Assembly (NCBI GenBank): GCA_025201845.1
Contig: MU604022.1
Location: 7,079-63,357, forward strand
From: Martensiomyces pterosporus
Taxonomy: Eukaryota; Kickxellomycota; Kickxellomycetes; Kickxellales; Kickxellaceae
Length of the DNA stretch: 56,279 nucleotides
Direction of reading: 5' to 3'
The notes under the pieces are model-generated. The model was given only the letters and a program-made list of their open reading frames with translations, made no database searches and was not told the origin of the DNA. The position numbers were made by a program, and so were the translations under genes. Shown in pieces: positions 1 to 9,510 of the stretch; position 1 is the stretch's first letter, and each line of letters starts with the position of its first letter.

Positions 1-235
1 TATTTCCGACACTCGGCTGTGGGGGGATGCCGTGCTAGTAGCTACCGGGCTGTGACAATCAGCATCACTTGGGGCATGCGACACGCACAATATGCTTTCA
101 TTGAGGGCAGAAAAGAGCTGCCTTGCGCTTGCATTTGCTATTACGCGGCACCTGTCGGCCCCATTGCAAACTGCCTCGACTATGTGCCACCAGTGCTAAT
201 GTCCAAAACACACCCTGTCAATCTGTGCTGGCTAG

Positions 236-1595
236 ATACGACAACCGCACGAAGCGCCCGGTTGCCATAAAGATCATCGACTTGGAGACAGCAGAGGATG
301 AAATCGAAGACATCCAGCAGGAGATCTTTATCCTATCGCAGCTGGATGCGCCCTCGGTGACAAAGTACTACGGCTCGTACCTGGATGGATCCAAGCTGTG
401 GATCGTCATGGAGCACTGCGGCGGCGGCTCATGCGCCGATTTGATGAAGCCTGGGCCGATCAGCGAGGCATACATTGCAATTATTCTGCGCGAGATGCTG
501 CAGGGGCTCGACTACCTGCACCACGAGAGCAAGATCCACCGCGACGTAAAGGCAGCCAATGTCCTGCTCACCTCCAAGGGCGATGTAAAGCTTGCCGATT
601 TCGGCGTCTCTGGCCAGATCACGGCTACTCTTACGCGCAAAAACACATTTGTTGGCACACCCTTCTGGATGGCCCCCGAGGTGATCAAGCAGTCTGGGTA
701 CGACTACAAGGCGGACATTTGGTCACTGGGAATCACTGCCATTGAGCTGGCAAAGGGCCAGCCGCCACATGCAGAGCTGCATCCCATGAAGGTCCTCTTT
801 GTCATTCCTAAGAACCCGGCACCCGAGCTGGGCGCGGGATTCTCTAAGCCATTCCAGGAGTTCGTCGGCTTGTGCCTGCAGAAGGACGCCAAGAACCGCC
901 CCACCGCTGAGCAGCTCCTCAAGCACAAGTTCATTAGATCCGCTAAGCGCACACACTACTTGACCGAGCTCATTCAGAGGTGGGAGAGGTGGAGAGGGTC
1001 GCTGCCCGAGAGCCGCAGCGACAAGCCTGAGCCTGAGGCAGCCAACGCTGGTGCAGCCGAGGCAGTCACCTGGGATTTCAACAGCATCCGCCAAAACCTG
1101 CCCGCTACGCCTCAGAAACAGCAGCAGCCTCAACAGCCGCCGCCGCCTCAGTCCTCTGTCGCACCTGCTCGCAAAACGCACCAGTTCAGCCAGCCAATGC
1201 ATCCGTCATCGACCACATCGACGGCCACCACCACAACATCCACATCATCGATCAACTCCACCAGCAACACCTCGGCGCTGCCTGCCCCACCGCCGATCAC
1301 CGCTGGCCACGGAAATCGGTCGCGCAGCGGCAGCACCGCGTCAAGCACCAGCGGCGGACTGGGCAACAGGGTTCCCAGTGGCTACGGATCCGGCATCCCG
1401 CCACCAAGCCCCACCACGCAGCAGCGCCACTTGAACAGCTCCAGCCCCATCAACATTCCCGGCTCAAAGCCCAGCCTGGGTGCTGGGTTCCGCTCGAGCA
1501 CGCCTCCGCCCAATGGCGCTGGCAGTCGCCCTTCGTCCTCGCACCAGTCGTCCAACTCGCCCTCGCGTCTGCCACACCCTACAAAGCTGGCTGGC

Positions 1596-1633
<38 letters not shown>

Positions 1634-1874
1634 GCGTGCAGTGCAGAATGGAGCTGGAAGGCAGTATGCCCGGGAGGATTTGTACCACAACGTGCTTATG
1701 CCCACTTTGGTGCGCTTGGAGAGGCTGACCAGCAACACACAGGCAAAGGCTGCGTACTGCACATTAGCTGAAACTATCCGCCGTCTGGAGCACGAGGTGC
1801 CTGGCATCGCCGATGTGTTTTCGAAGGAGCTGGCTGGATCCGTAAACAACTTTTACCAGACCTGGCGCGAGTAA
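236..1874 (+). CDS. GCK-III (Ste20-like) serine/threonine kinase, 5'-truncated
   Basis: Germinal-centre-kinase III family protein (MST3/Sid1/Nak1/Sps1 type), which acts in polarity and septation/morphogenesis signalling. Only the 3' part is present. The exon appears to open after the AG at 234-235 with YDNRTKRPVAIKIID, so the start codon and glycine-rich loop lie in an exon outside the window. Visible are the ATP lysine (VAIK, codon at 270), HRDVKAAN (catalytic Asp codon at 543), DFG (597), GTPFWMAPE and the GCK-III tail LTELIQRWERWR after the kinase domain. A Ser/Pro/Thr-rich linker follows, containing a 13-Gln tract (1596-1634). A conserved C-terminal helical segment (about 1677-1871) resembles the region that binds Mob/CCM3-like partners in GCK-III kinases. 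About 545 residues are visible. Which fungal orthologue (Sid1 or Nak1/Kic1) cannot be decided. Confidence 0.88.
1596..1634 (+). repeat. CAG/CAA polyglutamine tract in the kinase
   Basis: Thirteen consecutive Gln codons, mostly alternating CAG and CAA, in the disordered linker of the GCK-III kinase. The mixed codons make it less slippage-prone than pure CAG. Confidence 0.9.
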
Positions 1875-1889
1875 AGAGCACCCGCTGCC

Positions 1890-1914
1890 GCTCTTGCTCT
1901 TGCTCTTGCTCTTT
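1890..1914 (+). repeat. GCTCTT hexanucleotide repeat in the kinase 3' flank
   Basis: About four tandem copies of GCTCTT begin 16 bases after the kinase stop codon, probably in the 3' untranslated region. A simple-sequence repeat with no evident function. Confidence 0.8.
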
Positions 1915-2083
1915 TCTGCAGTTCGCCTCTATTCCAACATTAGTATCCTTTTTTATTTTTCACCGCTTATAACATGATCTATATTCCACCATACATTGGG
2001 GAGAACAAGTTCTTCGGGCATGTGTTTTGTTTTGCAGTGCTGGCAGAGAAGGAAGCAGTGGGTTTGCAGAAATGATCTATCGT

Positions 2084-3793
2084 CTAGATGTCGCGCCGCT
2101 TGTTTTTGCGGTTACCTGTTCTCCGAACAGCATTCGGGTTCTTGCGATTACGGGCAACCATCGGCATGCCGCGTGCGTCGGTGGCGATGCCGTAGCCATT
2201 GGAGTTGGCCAGCACGTTGCCCAGAAGGAGATCGGGGATGTAGTCGGGGTCCATAAGCGAGTTGGCACCGCTCAAGCTCGCGTTCGTCTTCGCCTCGACC
2301 CTAGTCTTGTACCGCATGGCCGACACATACGCCTTCTCGTCCCCTCTGGTGATGATGTCGTGGGTCGTGTGCTGGCCGCCATGTGGCTTGGGCATGGCAA
2401 ACTTTGTCCCGCGCAGGTTGTACTGGTAGTTGGACTTCAGATGGACCTGCAGCGTGCCATTGGAGCTGGTGGTGACCGAGCACCGCTTAAGCGTGGGATG
2501 TCCACACGCCGAGCAGAACTGTCTGTTCATATCGCCAGTGAGCGTGAAGCACGAGTGGCAGCGCAGAACCCAGGTGCGCAGACGGCGGATCGAGACGCCG
2601 TCGGGGGTAACCAGGTTGATGCCCATCTTGAGGATGACGTTTTGCATGGCGAAATCGGAGGTAACGCAGGCCACTTTGAGAACGGACTTGGGCTTGTCGG
2701 CATGGGCGCTCTTCATGCCCATGGCGCTGGCCGCCTGGTGGACCTTGACGTTCTGCGGGGTGATCCACTCGCCATCGAAGAAGTTGTCCTTGCGTGGCGC
2801 CTTCTTTGCCTGCTTTGGCCCTGCGACCTCCCAGCCATCGTCGTCCCCTGCCTCCGCATTTTGTTCATCTCCGTTTCCATCTTCAAAGTCCTGGTCGTCG
2901 TCGTCGTCGCCTTCGCCTTCGCTAAACTCTTCGTCGGAGCCGACCTCAAACTCGTCGTTGGCGATGCTCTTGAGAACGTCAGAGGAGCTGCCCTCCACCA
3001 GCTCCCCCTGAGCCCGGTCACTTGGAGCATCGTCGATCGCAAGACCGCTCAGCTGCTGGCTGATCTCATCGCTCGCTTCCACAGCCTTCGATGGTGTCTC
3101 CACATCCTTGCTTTCAATCGAGAGGTCCTGCATACTTTCCTCAAGCCCGCCAATCTCCTCTTGGCTCTGGCTGTGGTCATCAGCAATCTCGGCCGAAGCC
3201 AGCAGATTGCGGTCGGCAATATTCGGCTGGTTGCCCACAGGCTCCAGCCTCAGCCTGCGCATTCCATTCGCCTTCTTCTCCAGCATAAACGCCAGGGCAA
3301 TGATCTTCAAATCCGCGAGTGCCAAGCTAGCAAAGTCACCCGTCTTCTTGGCAAAGCTAACCACGGCCTGGATGCTCTCGGCATCCGGGTTGACGAGCTC
3401 GATGCCGTGCTTGAGATCGAGGTTTTGGAAGCGCTCCTTCGCCGCCCTACTGCGCAACTCGTCGACCACCTCGGGTACAGTGACGAACTTGGTGGCGACG
3501 TGGTCAAGAGGAAGTCCCTTGACGAAGGGATTCGTGTCGACAACCAGGGTTGCTACGGGCTTGCCTTGGTTGGCTGGCTTCTTTTTGCCCTTGCTCTTCT
3601 TTTTCTTCTTCTTTGGTTCTGCTTCGCCAGCAGCAGCGGGAGCCTCTGGCGCTTGTGTTTTGTTGTCCTGCTGCTGCTGCTGTGTCTCGTTCTGTGCTGG
3701 TTCAGACACGGGCGTTGTATCGGTGTTTGTGGGCGCTGCGTCGGCAGGAGCAGCCTTTGCCGCTGCTGCAAAGTTCAGTGTGGGAGTGGACAT
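2084..3793 (-). CDS. NOB1: 20S pre-rRNA D-site endonuclease Nob1
   Basis: Endonuclease that makes the final 3' cut of 18S rRNA in pre-40S particles. The 569-aa product has a PIN domain beginning near residue 80 (VVDTNPF, catalytic Asp86; further acidic residues Asp163 and Asp382), split by a long acidic, disordered insert (about 180-335). A zinc ribbon follows (Cys414, 417, 429, 432), then the Nob1-type basic C-terminus ending KNKRRDI. The first in-frame ATG (3793) is used. In yeast Nob1 the catalytic Asp lies close to the N-terminus, so the roughly 75-residue leader here, with Gln-rich and Lys-rich stretches, is an extension. It is transcribed divergently from MED20 and convergently with the upstream kinase. 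Confidence 0.93.
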   Translation of the reverse strand: MSTPTLNFAAAAKAAPADAAPTNTDTTPVSEPAQNETQQQQQDNKTQAPEAPAAAGEAEPKKKKKKSKGKKKPANQGKPVATLVVDTNPFVKGLPLDHVATKFVTVPEVVDELRSRAAKERFQNLDLKHGIELVNPDAESIQAVVSFAKKTGDFASLALADLKIIALAFMLEKKANGMRRLRLEPVGNQPNIADRNLLASAEIADDHSQSQEEIGGLEESMQDLSIESKDVETPSKAVEASDEISQQLSGLAIDDAPSDRAQGELVEGSSSDVLKSIANDEFEVGSDEEFSEGEGDDDDDQDFEDGNGDEQNAEAGDDDGWEVAGPKQAKKAPRKDNFFDGEWITPQNVKVHQAASAMGMKSAHADKPKSVLKVACVTSDFAMQNVILKMGINLVTPDGVSIRRLRTWVLRCHSCFTLTGDMNRQFCSACGHPTLKRCSVTTSSNGTLQVHLKSNYQYNLRGTKFAMPKPHGGQHTTHDIITRGDEKAYVSAMRYKTRVEAKTNASLSGANSLMDPDYIPDLLLGNVLANSNGYGIATDARGMPMVARNRKNPNAVRRTGNRKNKRRDI

Positions 3794-4124
3794 ACTCGAC
3801 AAGCGTCTTGAGTAATAGGGGTAGTGGCAAATATAGAATGTACTCGGGAGGAGGAGCTGAATTGGCTGTTGCCGAGCAAAGGCAATGCACCTGCACTTTT
3901 TTTTTCCCCTTGTCAGCGGTGGATCTAGGGAAAGCGAAAAATTTGAAGAATCATGCTTGATCTGGGATCACCAAAATTGCCCACAACTCCGTGGATTTCG
4001 GGGATGCTGCTAAATGCAGGTTCGCGCGACAGGCAAATCGCGCTGCACCTGGTTAAAAAGCTCCGCATCACTGTCGGCATCTGATACCACACATACGCCC
4101 TCTGCATAGTAGCATCCTTTGAAT
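3794..4124. promoter_or_regulatory. Divergent intergenic region NOB1 / MED20
   Basis: A 331-bp gap between the two start codons must hold both promoters. A run of T/C at 3898-3908 is present. I see no clear TATA box or other recognisable site. Confidence 0.5.
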
Positions 4125-4796
4125 ATGGTGGGCACAACATGGGTTCTTCGGTGGAAGGATGCACAGGGAACAGCGTCTTTAGGGCTTCTACAGGAGCGGC
4201 TTCTGCGTGGGCTCCGAGCCAGCCTCAAAGGCCGGTGGAGCATGGACACAAAGCTCTACCGCAGCTCCCACAGCTACATCGACCTGCAGACGCTCAAAGT
4301 CGGGTCGCCCACCCCAGTCCGCCCTGAGGGCCGCGGCACCGCATCCGACCAATCCATGTACGTCGTCGTACGCGGGCAAGGCTCAGCCCGAAGGCAGTAC
4401 ATAGTGATGGCAAGCAACCGCGTGGTTGTGGAGACCGAGCCCGAGATGGAGAACATCCTGCTACGGCTCAAAAACCTCTGGACACCGAGGCAGTCGGCAC
4501 GCATCGAGGGGTACAGCTATGAAGGGGACGACTGGGTCATTCGCATCGGGAACATGATGGTGGGTACCAGCTACAAGGGCTTGGTGATTGAGATCAACTA
4601 TCTGCCGTGCTCGAACCCGGATCAGACCTACGGGCTGATGAGGGAGCTGCTGATGATGATCCTGCCGCCCGATGCCCAGATTGACGCCAACGGCGGCGTG
4701 GATTATCAGAGAGCCGGGCTGGATCCGCAGTGTATGACAGACAGACACACGGCGTATCAGTACGTGCATCTGTTTACGCAGAGCAGCCTGCTGTAG
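4125..4796 (+). CDS. MED20: Mediator complex subunit 20
   Basis: Head-module subunit (Srb2/TRFP family) of Mediator, the nuclear coactivator bridging activators and RNA polymerase II. The 223-aa protein opens with MVGTTWVLRW, as in Med20 proteins (MGVTCV in human). It contains the family pattern of a beta strand segment YIVMASNRVVVET, the segment SARIEGYSYEGDDWVIRIGN, and a conserved end of the form DRHTAYQYVHLFTQ. Length matches animal Med20 (about 212 aa) and yeast Srb2 (210 aa). The ATG at 4125 was chosen because it puts this motif at the N-terminus. It is a single exon with a divergent neighbour NOB1. Confidence 0.85.
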   Translation: MVGTTWVLRWKDAQGTASLGLLQERLLRGLRASLKGRWSMDTKLYRSSHSYIDLQTLKVGSPTPVRPEGRGTASDQSMYVVVRGQGSARRQYIVMASNRVVVETEPEMENILLRLKNLWTPRQSARIEGYSYEGDDWVIRIGNMMVGTSYKGLVIEINYLPCSNPDQTYGLMRELLMMILPPDAQIDANGGVDYQRAGLDPQCMTDRHTAYQYVHLFTQSSLL

Positions 4797-4992
4797 ATCG
4801 CGCCTGCCTCTCCAGACGGAGGCGGTTGTCACTTGGCATTGCTAGCTCCGTTTTCCTTCTGTTTCTGTTAGACACTGGTGTATCTTGCGCAACATGGGAC
4901 GAGGTGCATTGCTTTCTACAGCCCATGCCGCTTGTCACAAGGAGGGAAGTGTGGGAGATTTTGGAAACTTGCGTGGTTTCGGATCAGCAGTG

Positions 4993-5004
4993 TATATAAA
5001 AGGC
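4993..5004 (+). promoter_or_regulatory. TATA-like element (distal)
   Basis: TATATAAAAGGC on the plus strand, about 930 bases upstream of the permease ATG. Too far for a typical fungal promoter of that gene unless the leader is long or spliced; it may serve an unrecognised transcript. Confidence 0.3.
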
Positions 5005-5272
5005 TAGGAATGGAAGCACAGATATCTTCCTTGCTGGTCTGCTGACCGCCGCCATTAGCCAGATTGCCCTTTGCTGTCACTGAGTAGACATCCGCTGTCC
5101 TCCATGCTTCTGGATCCGCCTTGCGCTTTCCCAGAACTGCATGGCGCGCTCTGCGTGGGATGGCGCCCAGCTTGGGCCCAAGGCTGAGTGTGACTCACTT
5201 GGCAACCCAACAAGGCGGGGCAGGCCGCGAACTATGCTCTCTATGACGTTGGGGGGAGGGGAGCGAAAACGC

Positions 5273-5282
5273 ATAAAAGGCT
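5273..5282 (+). promoter_or_regulatory. TATA-like element (proximal)
   Basis: Contains ATAAAAGGCT, the same 10-bp core as the site at 4995, about 650 bases before the permease ATG. Candidate permease promoter element; motif only. Confidence 0.3.
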
Positions 5283-5929
5283 GTGGAATTCGAAGCCGGA
5301 GAAAAAGGAGGGTGAGCTGGAAAAGCGTGATCTCACGCTGTAGGCACTGGCAGCTAAAACCTCCATTGATCAGCCCCCATTCGCTGCAGGACGAGGGCAC
5401 TAGTCGAAAGCATTCAGTAGCGCAGATCTTAGTGGAGGAGAGGAGTGGGGACGCACATGTTGGGCCAGCAAGGGGAGCTCATTGTCGCTCCCCCATCCAT
5501 GCCAGCAGACCTAGATCGGGAGGGGCGGGGGTGTGATGGCTAGGGTAGCACATCCGATGCATACAGCGACAGAATTTTTCACGCTGCCGAAAAGCGGGGG
5601 TGGGCACTCCTGTTGCACCACCACCACAGGCCAAACCAAGAGGTGGGCTGCCCCGATTTCTCTCATAAGGGGTGCACCCAGGAGGCATGGTGAAACAGCG
5701 TTTTTGGCTCTCTTTTAGCACTTGATCTCTCCACGAACTAGGCTATAGCACTATAGACAGGTTGCAGCCACCTTTTGTCTTCCTACTTCTGCTTGCCCCT
5801 CCTGACGATATCGCCCTGATATGCATGCACATACATTCAAGTCAAAGCCTGCTTTATAATATCCGCACATCCACTCCCCTATTGTCTGACAGCAAGCACC
5901 GAACAGCCGCCTCCTTTTGACAGCGCAAA

Positions 5930-7651
5930 ATGCCAAGCGAGATTGAGGCAAACACACACGCCCACAATGGCGGCAGCAGCAGCAGCGACAATATCGATCG
6001 CGCCAGCCTGGGTCACGAGAAACGATCGATCTACTCCACACACGAGGGCATGGCTGAATACAACGAAAAGGATGTCGAGTCCACCACATCCTCCGTCGAC
6101 CCGAAGCAGGAGGACGGGACAAAGCTCAAGCGCACGCTGAAAAGCCGGCACATGAGCATGATCGCCATCGGCGGCACCATCGGCACGGGCCTCTTCATCG
6201 GTAGCGGCACCACACTCGCAGCCGCTGGACCCGGCGGCGCCCTCGTTGCCTACGCAGTTATCGGCTCGATGGTGTTCTTTGTCTGCACGTCTTTGGGCGA
6301 AGTGTCTACGTTCATCCCCTGCTCTGACCCCTTCAACCACTTTGCCGCTCGGTTTATGGACCCTGCCCTGGGCTTTGCCTTTGGCTGGAACTACTGGTAC
6401 TCGTGGATGCTTACTGTCGGCTCGGAATTGGTGGCCTGCGGCATTATCGTGCAGTTCTGGCTACCCCACGTCACAGGAGTCGTCTGGAGTCTAATCGCCC
6501 TTGCCATCATGTTCTGCTTCAACGCCGTCTCGGTGAGGGGCTATGGCGAGGCTGAGTTCTGGATGTCCAGCCTGAAGGTGCTCACTGTGTTTGTCTTCAT
6601 CGTCATCGGCATTCTGACAATCACTGGTGTTACTGGCGGCACTTTCTACGGGTCCAAGAACTGGTACATCGACGATGGTCCGTTCCACGAGAACGTCGTT
6701 GGCATCCTCAAGGCCTGCATTGTCGCCGCCTTTTCGTTCCAGGGCACCGAGATCATCGGCGTCACCGTGGGCGAGTCGGCGAACCCGCGCCGCGATGTGC
6801 CCAAGGCCATCCGGTCGGTGTTCTGGCGCATCCTCTTTTTCTACATCTCGTCGATCCTCATCATCGGCTTTGTGATCCCCTTCAACAACGAGAACCTCGT
6901 GCAGGCCAGCGGCGCCGGCGACGTCGGCATCTCGCCGTTCACCATGGTGCTCCAGAAGGCAGGTGCTCCGTGGGCTGCTCACATCATGAACGCCGTCGTC
7001 CTGATCACTGTTCTCTCGGCTGGCAACTCCGGCTTGTATGCGTGCACTCGTGTTCTGTGGGTGCTCGCAAAGGAAGGAAAGGCTCCCAAGCTGTTCCGCA
7101 AGGTCACCAAGGGCGGCGTGCCCATCTGGGCTCTGTCCTTCACGGCGCTCTGGTCGACCATCATCTTCTGCATCTCGCTGGTGGGCAACCAAGCCGTGTA
7201 TGTGTTTTTGGTCAACCTGGCTGGTCTCTCGGGAATCGGCTTCTGGCTGGGCATCGCCCTGTGCCACTGGCGGTTCCACCGCGCCTATGTGGTCCAGGGC
7301 TACGACGTCAATGACCTTCCGTACCGCGCAGCGCTGTTCCCCTTCGGCCCCATGTACGCGTGCTTCCTCCTCGTGGTTATTATCTTTGGGCAGGGCTATG
7401 GAACGATTTGGCCCCAGTTCGACGCCCTCAACTTTGTGTCCACCTACTTGGCGCTCCCTCTGTTCTTCATTTTCTGGGCCGGATGGAAGTACTACAAGAA
7501 GACCAAGTGGATCAGCTTGATGGATGCCGATCTGACTACTGGGACGCTGCTGGAGATGGAGAGGAATGGCGACATCGACGTGTTCCCGCCCGAGCCACCA
7601 AAGTCGTGGAAGAAGTACACCAGCTGGATGCATCGCAAGTCATCCAACTAG
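5930..7651 (+). CDS. Amino-acid permease (fungal AAT/YAT family)
   Basis: Plasma-membrane amino-acid/proton symporter of the APC superfamily, the group including yeast Gap1, Can1, Lyp1 and Dip5. The 573-aa protein has a hydrophilic N-terminus (about 70 residues), then LKRTLKSRHMSMIAIGGTIG and TGLFIGSG, the classical first-membrane-segment signature. About twelve hydrophobic segments follow, including SFQGTEIIGVTVGESANPRR in the segment-6 region. The C-terminal cytoplasmic tail contains the acidic run around DIDVFPPEPP. The FQGTE and GESANPR motifs are typical of the family. Substrate cannot be deduced; the sequence looks closest to basic or broad-range permeases, but this is an impression. 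It is a single exon, with the start at the first ATG, in AAAATG context. Confidence 0.92.
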   Translation: MPSEIEANTHAHNGGSSSSDNIDRASLGHEKRSIYSTHEGMAEYNEKDVESTTSSVDPKQEDGTKLKRTLKSRHMSMIAIGGTIGTGLFIGSGTTLAAAGPGGALVAYAVIGSMVFFVCTSLGEVSTFIPCSDPFNHFAARFMDPALGFAFGWNYWYSWMLTVGSELVACGIIVQFWLPHVTGVVWSLIALAIMFCFNAVSVRGYGEAEFWMSSLKVLTVFVFIVIGILTITGVTGGTFYGSKNWYIDDGPFHENVVGILKACIVAAFSFQGTEIIGVTVGESANPRRDVPKAIRSVFWRILFFYISSILIIGFVIPFNNENLVQASGAGDVGISPFTMVLQKAGAPWAAHIMNAVVLITVLSAGNSGLYACTRVLWVLAKEGKAPKLFRKVTKGGVPIWALSFTALWSTIIFCISLVGNQAVYVFLVNLAGLSGIGFWLGIALCHWRFHRAYVVQGYDVNDLPYRAALFPFGPMYACFLLVVIIFGQGYGTIWPQFDALNFVSTYLALPLFFIFWAGWKYYKKTKWISLMDADLTTGTLLEMERNGDIDVFPPEPPKSWKKYTSWMHRKSSN

Positions 7652-8020
7652 GCTTGGTCTGCACGAAGAGCAGCGGGCGGCCCAAGACCGCCTTCCCTCT
7701 TGCTTCTTTTAATAGCTGCAATGTTCTATTACTTTTTTTCCTTTTACTTTCAACGCAAGCTACTCGTATTTTTTGTTTTTTTGGCTTGCCTGTGGAAACC
7801 AGCTGGGGCGACTGCGTGGTGGTCGTGTGCTTCCAGTGCCTGTGCCCTATAAGGAGCGGCTTTTTTCATGCGCAATTGGAAAGCATTGTTATCCGCCAAG
7901 CGGGCGGATCTCTAGCAGCTACCTCTTCTTTCTTGATCTCCACCAGACAGCCCATTTCCCAGCACTGCCTAGTTTCGTTCACACTCGGCCAGTGCGTCTC
8001 CGTCCAGCCATTCAGGAAAT
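7652..8020. other. Intergenic region permease - MTG1
   Basis: 369 bp with T-rich stretches (7731-7785), presumably the permease 3' end, then C/T-rich sequence leading to the MTG1 start. Nothing else recognised. Confidence 0.4.
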
Positions 8021-9308
8021 ATGGCGTCAAAGAGGGCACCGGTGCTCTTGCGCGATGCCTTCAGCTACGAGAAAACGATCAACTGGTTTCCCGGACACAT
8101 GGCCAAGGGCGTCAAGCAAATGCGCGACCAAATGCGGACCGTCGACCTCGTGGTCGAGACGCGCGACGCCCGTATCCCGCTTTCTTCCATCAACCCTCAG
8201 TTCGAGCAGCTGATGGGCGGCAAAAACCGGCTCGTGGTCTACAACAAAGCCGACCTGGCGCCCGTAGGGATCCAGGAGAGGGTGCGTCAGGAACTCAGCA
8301 AATACGGCCACCTTAGAGAGCGCATCCTGTTTACCGACACCAGCATTAATAAGAGCGTGAGGCAGGTGCTGAGTGCTGCCGTGGATATGGCTAAGAGCGA
8401 TCCGGTCAAGTACCCGCAGTTCTCGATCATGGTCGTGGGAATGCCAAATGTGGGGAAGTCGTCGCTGATTAATGCGCTCAGGAGAACCGGCGTCAACAGG
8501 GGAAAGGCAGCGAGCACCGGAGCGAAACCCGGAGTTACCAGGGCGGTGAGCAGCAGGGTCAAGGTGCTGGAGAGCCCGCAGGTGTACCTGGTCGATACGC
8601 CGGGCGTTATGATGCCGCACATACCGGATCCGATAACTGCTATCAAGGTGGCACTGACAGGTAAGTGCAGCTGTGGTTGGCAGAAGAGAGCGTGAAGATG
8701 GGGGGGGGGAGCGTGCTTGCTGAAATGTGCAGTCTGTGGCTTTCTTCTTCGGCGGGTGTAGGCGGCATCAAGGACAACATTGCTGACGAGAGCGTGCTCG
8801 CAGACTATCTCCTGTTTCGGCTGAACCGCATTGACAACGTAGAGTAAGTACGCACCACCAAGCGTCTAGACCCAGTGCTATGCACAGTTGCTCGTCGCTC
8901 AGAGATCAGCACTCAGCACACGGCAGCAGCATGGGCCGATACTCTAATGCACAGCTCGGATCTTTGTCTTCTTCCACAAGTAGCTACTGCAGCGTGCTCG
9001 GAATCAACCAGCCCACCGATGACATCAACGAGCTCGTCAACTCCCTGGCCACGAAGATCGGAGCCCTGCGGCATGGCGGGCAGGTGGACGTGGACAAGAC
9101 ATTGCAGTTTTTCCTTCGGACATACCGCCAGGGCCAGTTCGGGCGCCTGTGCCTGGATGACCTCGATGAAACGTCGGTTGAGAAGTTCTGGAAAACCGCC
9201 ATGGAACAGGCGCCGTTGAGCAGGAACCAAGGGAAGAAGGCCAAGCGGGCGGCTCAGCGGATGCGGGCGTTGGAGAAGGCCAGGGCAAAGAACCTCGTCC
9301 GGAGCTGA
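8021..9308 (+). CDS. MTG1: Mitochondrial ribosome-associated GTPase 1 (three exons)
   Basis: Circularly permuted GTPase of the YlqF/RbgA family that assists late assembly of the large mitoribosomal subunit at the inner membrane. Proposed exons are 8021-8660, 8762-8843 and 8984-9308 (phases 1 and 2), giving 348 aa. Donors are GTAAGT-like (8661, 8844) and acceptors TAG (8761, 8983). Permuted motif order is visible: G4 YNKAD first, then the P-loop GMPNVGKSS, then the switch DTPG. The N-terminus has the family signature NWFPGHMAKG. Exon 3 supplies the usual C-terminal part (FLRTYRQGQFGRLCLDDLD) and a basic tail. Three acceptors at 8980, 8983 and 8992 keep the same frame, so the exact exon-3 start is uncertain by four residues. 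No strong presequence is visible. Confidence 0.9.
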
Positions 9309-9510
9309 CAGCCCACAGAGTCCACAGAGTGCATGGGCAGTGTGCCTACTGCTTTTCTGCGGCGGTGTCTAAAAGCTGGTCCTCTTGTGCCTGCAAGTCT
9401 TCCACACTACGCTCTCCTGCTCACAGCCTTTTTTTTTCTTTCGCCTTTACGTATGCCCCTTTTCTTGCGCTCTTAATTCCCTCTGCTTTTACTTGCATTG
9501 CTTGAATCCA

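Larger units (their letters stand above)
4797..5929. other. Intergenic region upstream of the permease, no gene recognised
   Basis: About 1.1 kb. Short open frames here (for example 5141-5536) have no recognisable composition or motif. Two TATA-like sites share the core ATAAAAGGCT, at about 4993-5004 and 5273-5282. The rest is GC-rich with short G-runs. It probably holds the 3' end of MED20 and the promoter and leader of the permease. Confidence 0.5.

Noticed and set aside
123..235. In-frame sequence before the kinase exon as its true N-terminus
   Set aside because: It begins at a non-ATG codon and lacks the glycine-rich loop; a TAG acceptor at 233-235 and a CTAAT branch-like site upstream indicate intron.
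1596..1634. PolyQ tract as a sign of an expansion-type repeat
   Set aside because: Only 13 Gln with mixed CAG/CAA codons in a disordered linker; ordinary for fungal kinases.
2027..3811. 594-codon open frame on the plus strand opposite NOB1
   Set aside because: Mirror frame of the NOB1 coding strand produced by its codon bias. The translation has no domain, and the minus strand encodes a clear Nob1.
6491..7633. 380-codon frame antisense to the permease
   Set aside because: Acidic, His-rich shadow translation of a membrane-protein gene; no independent evidence.
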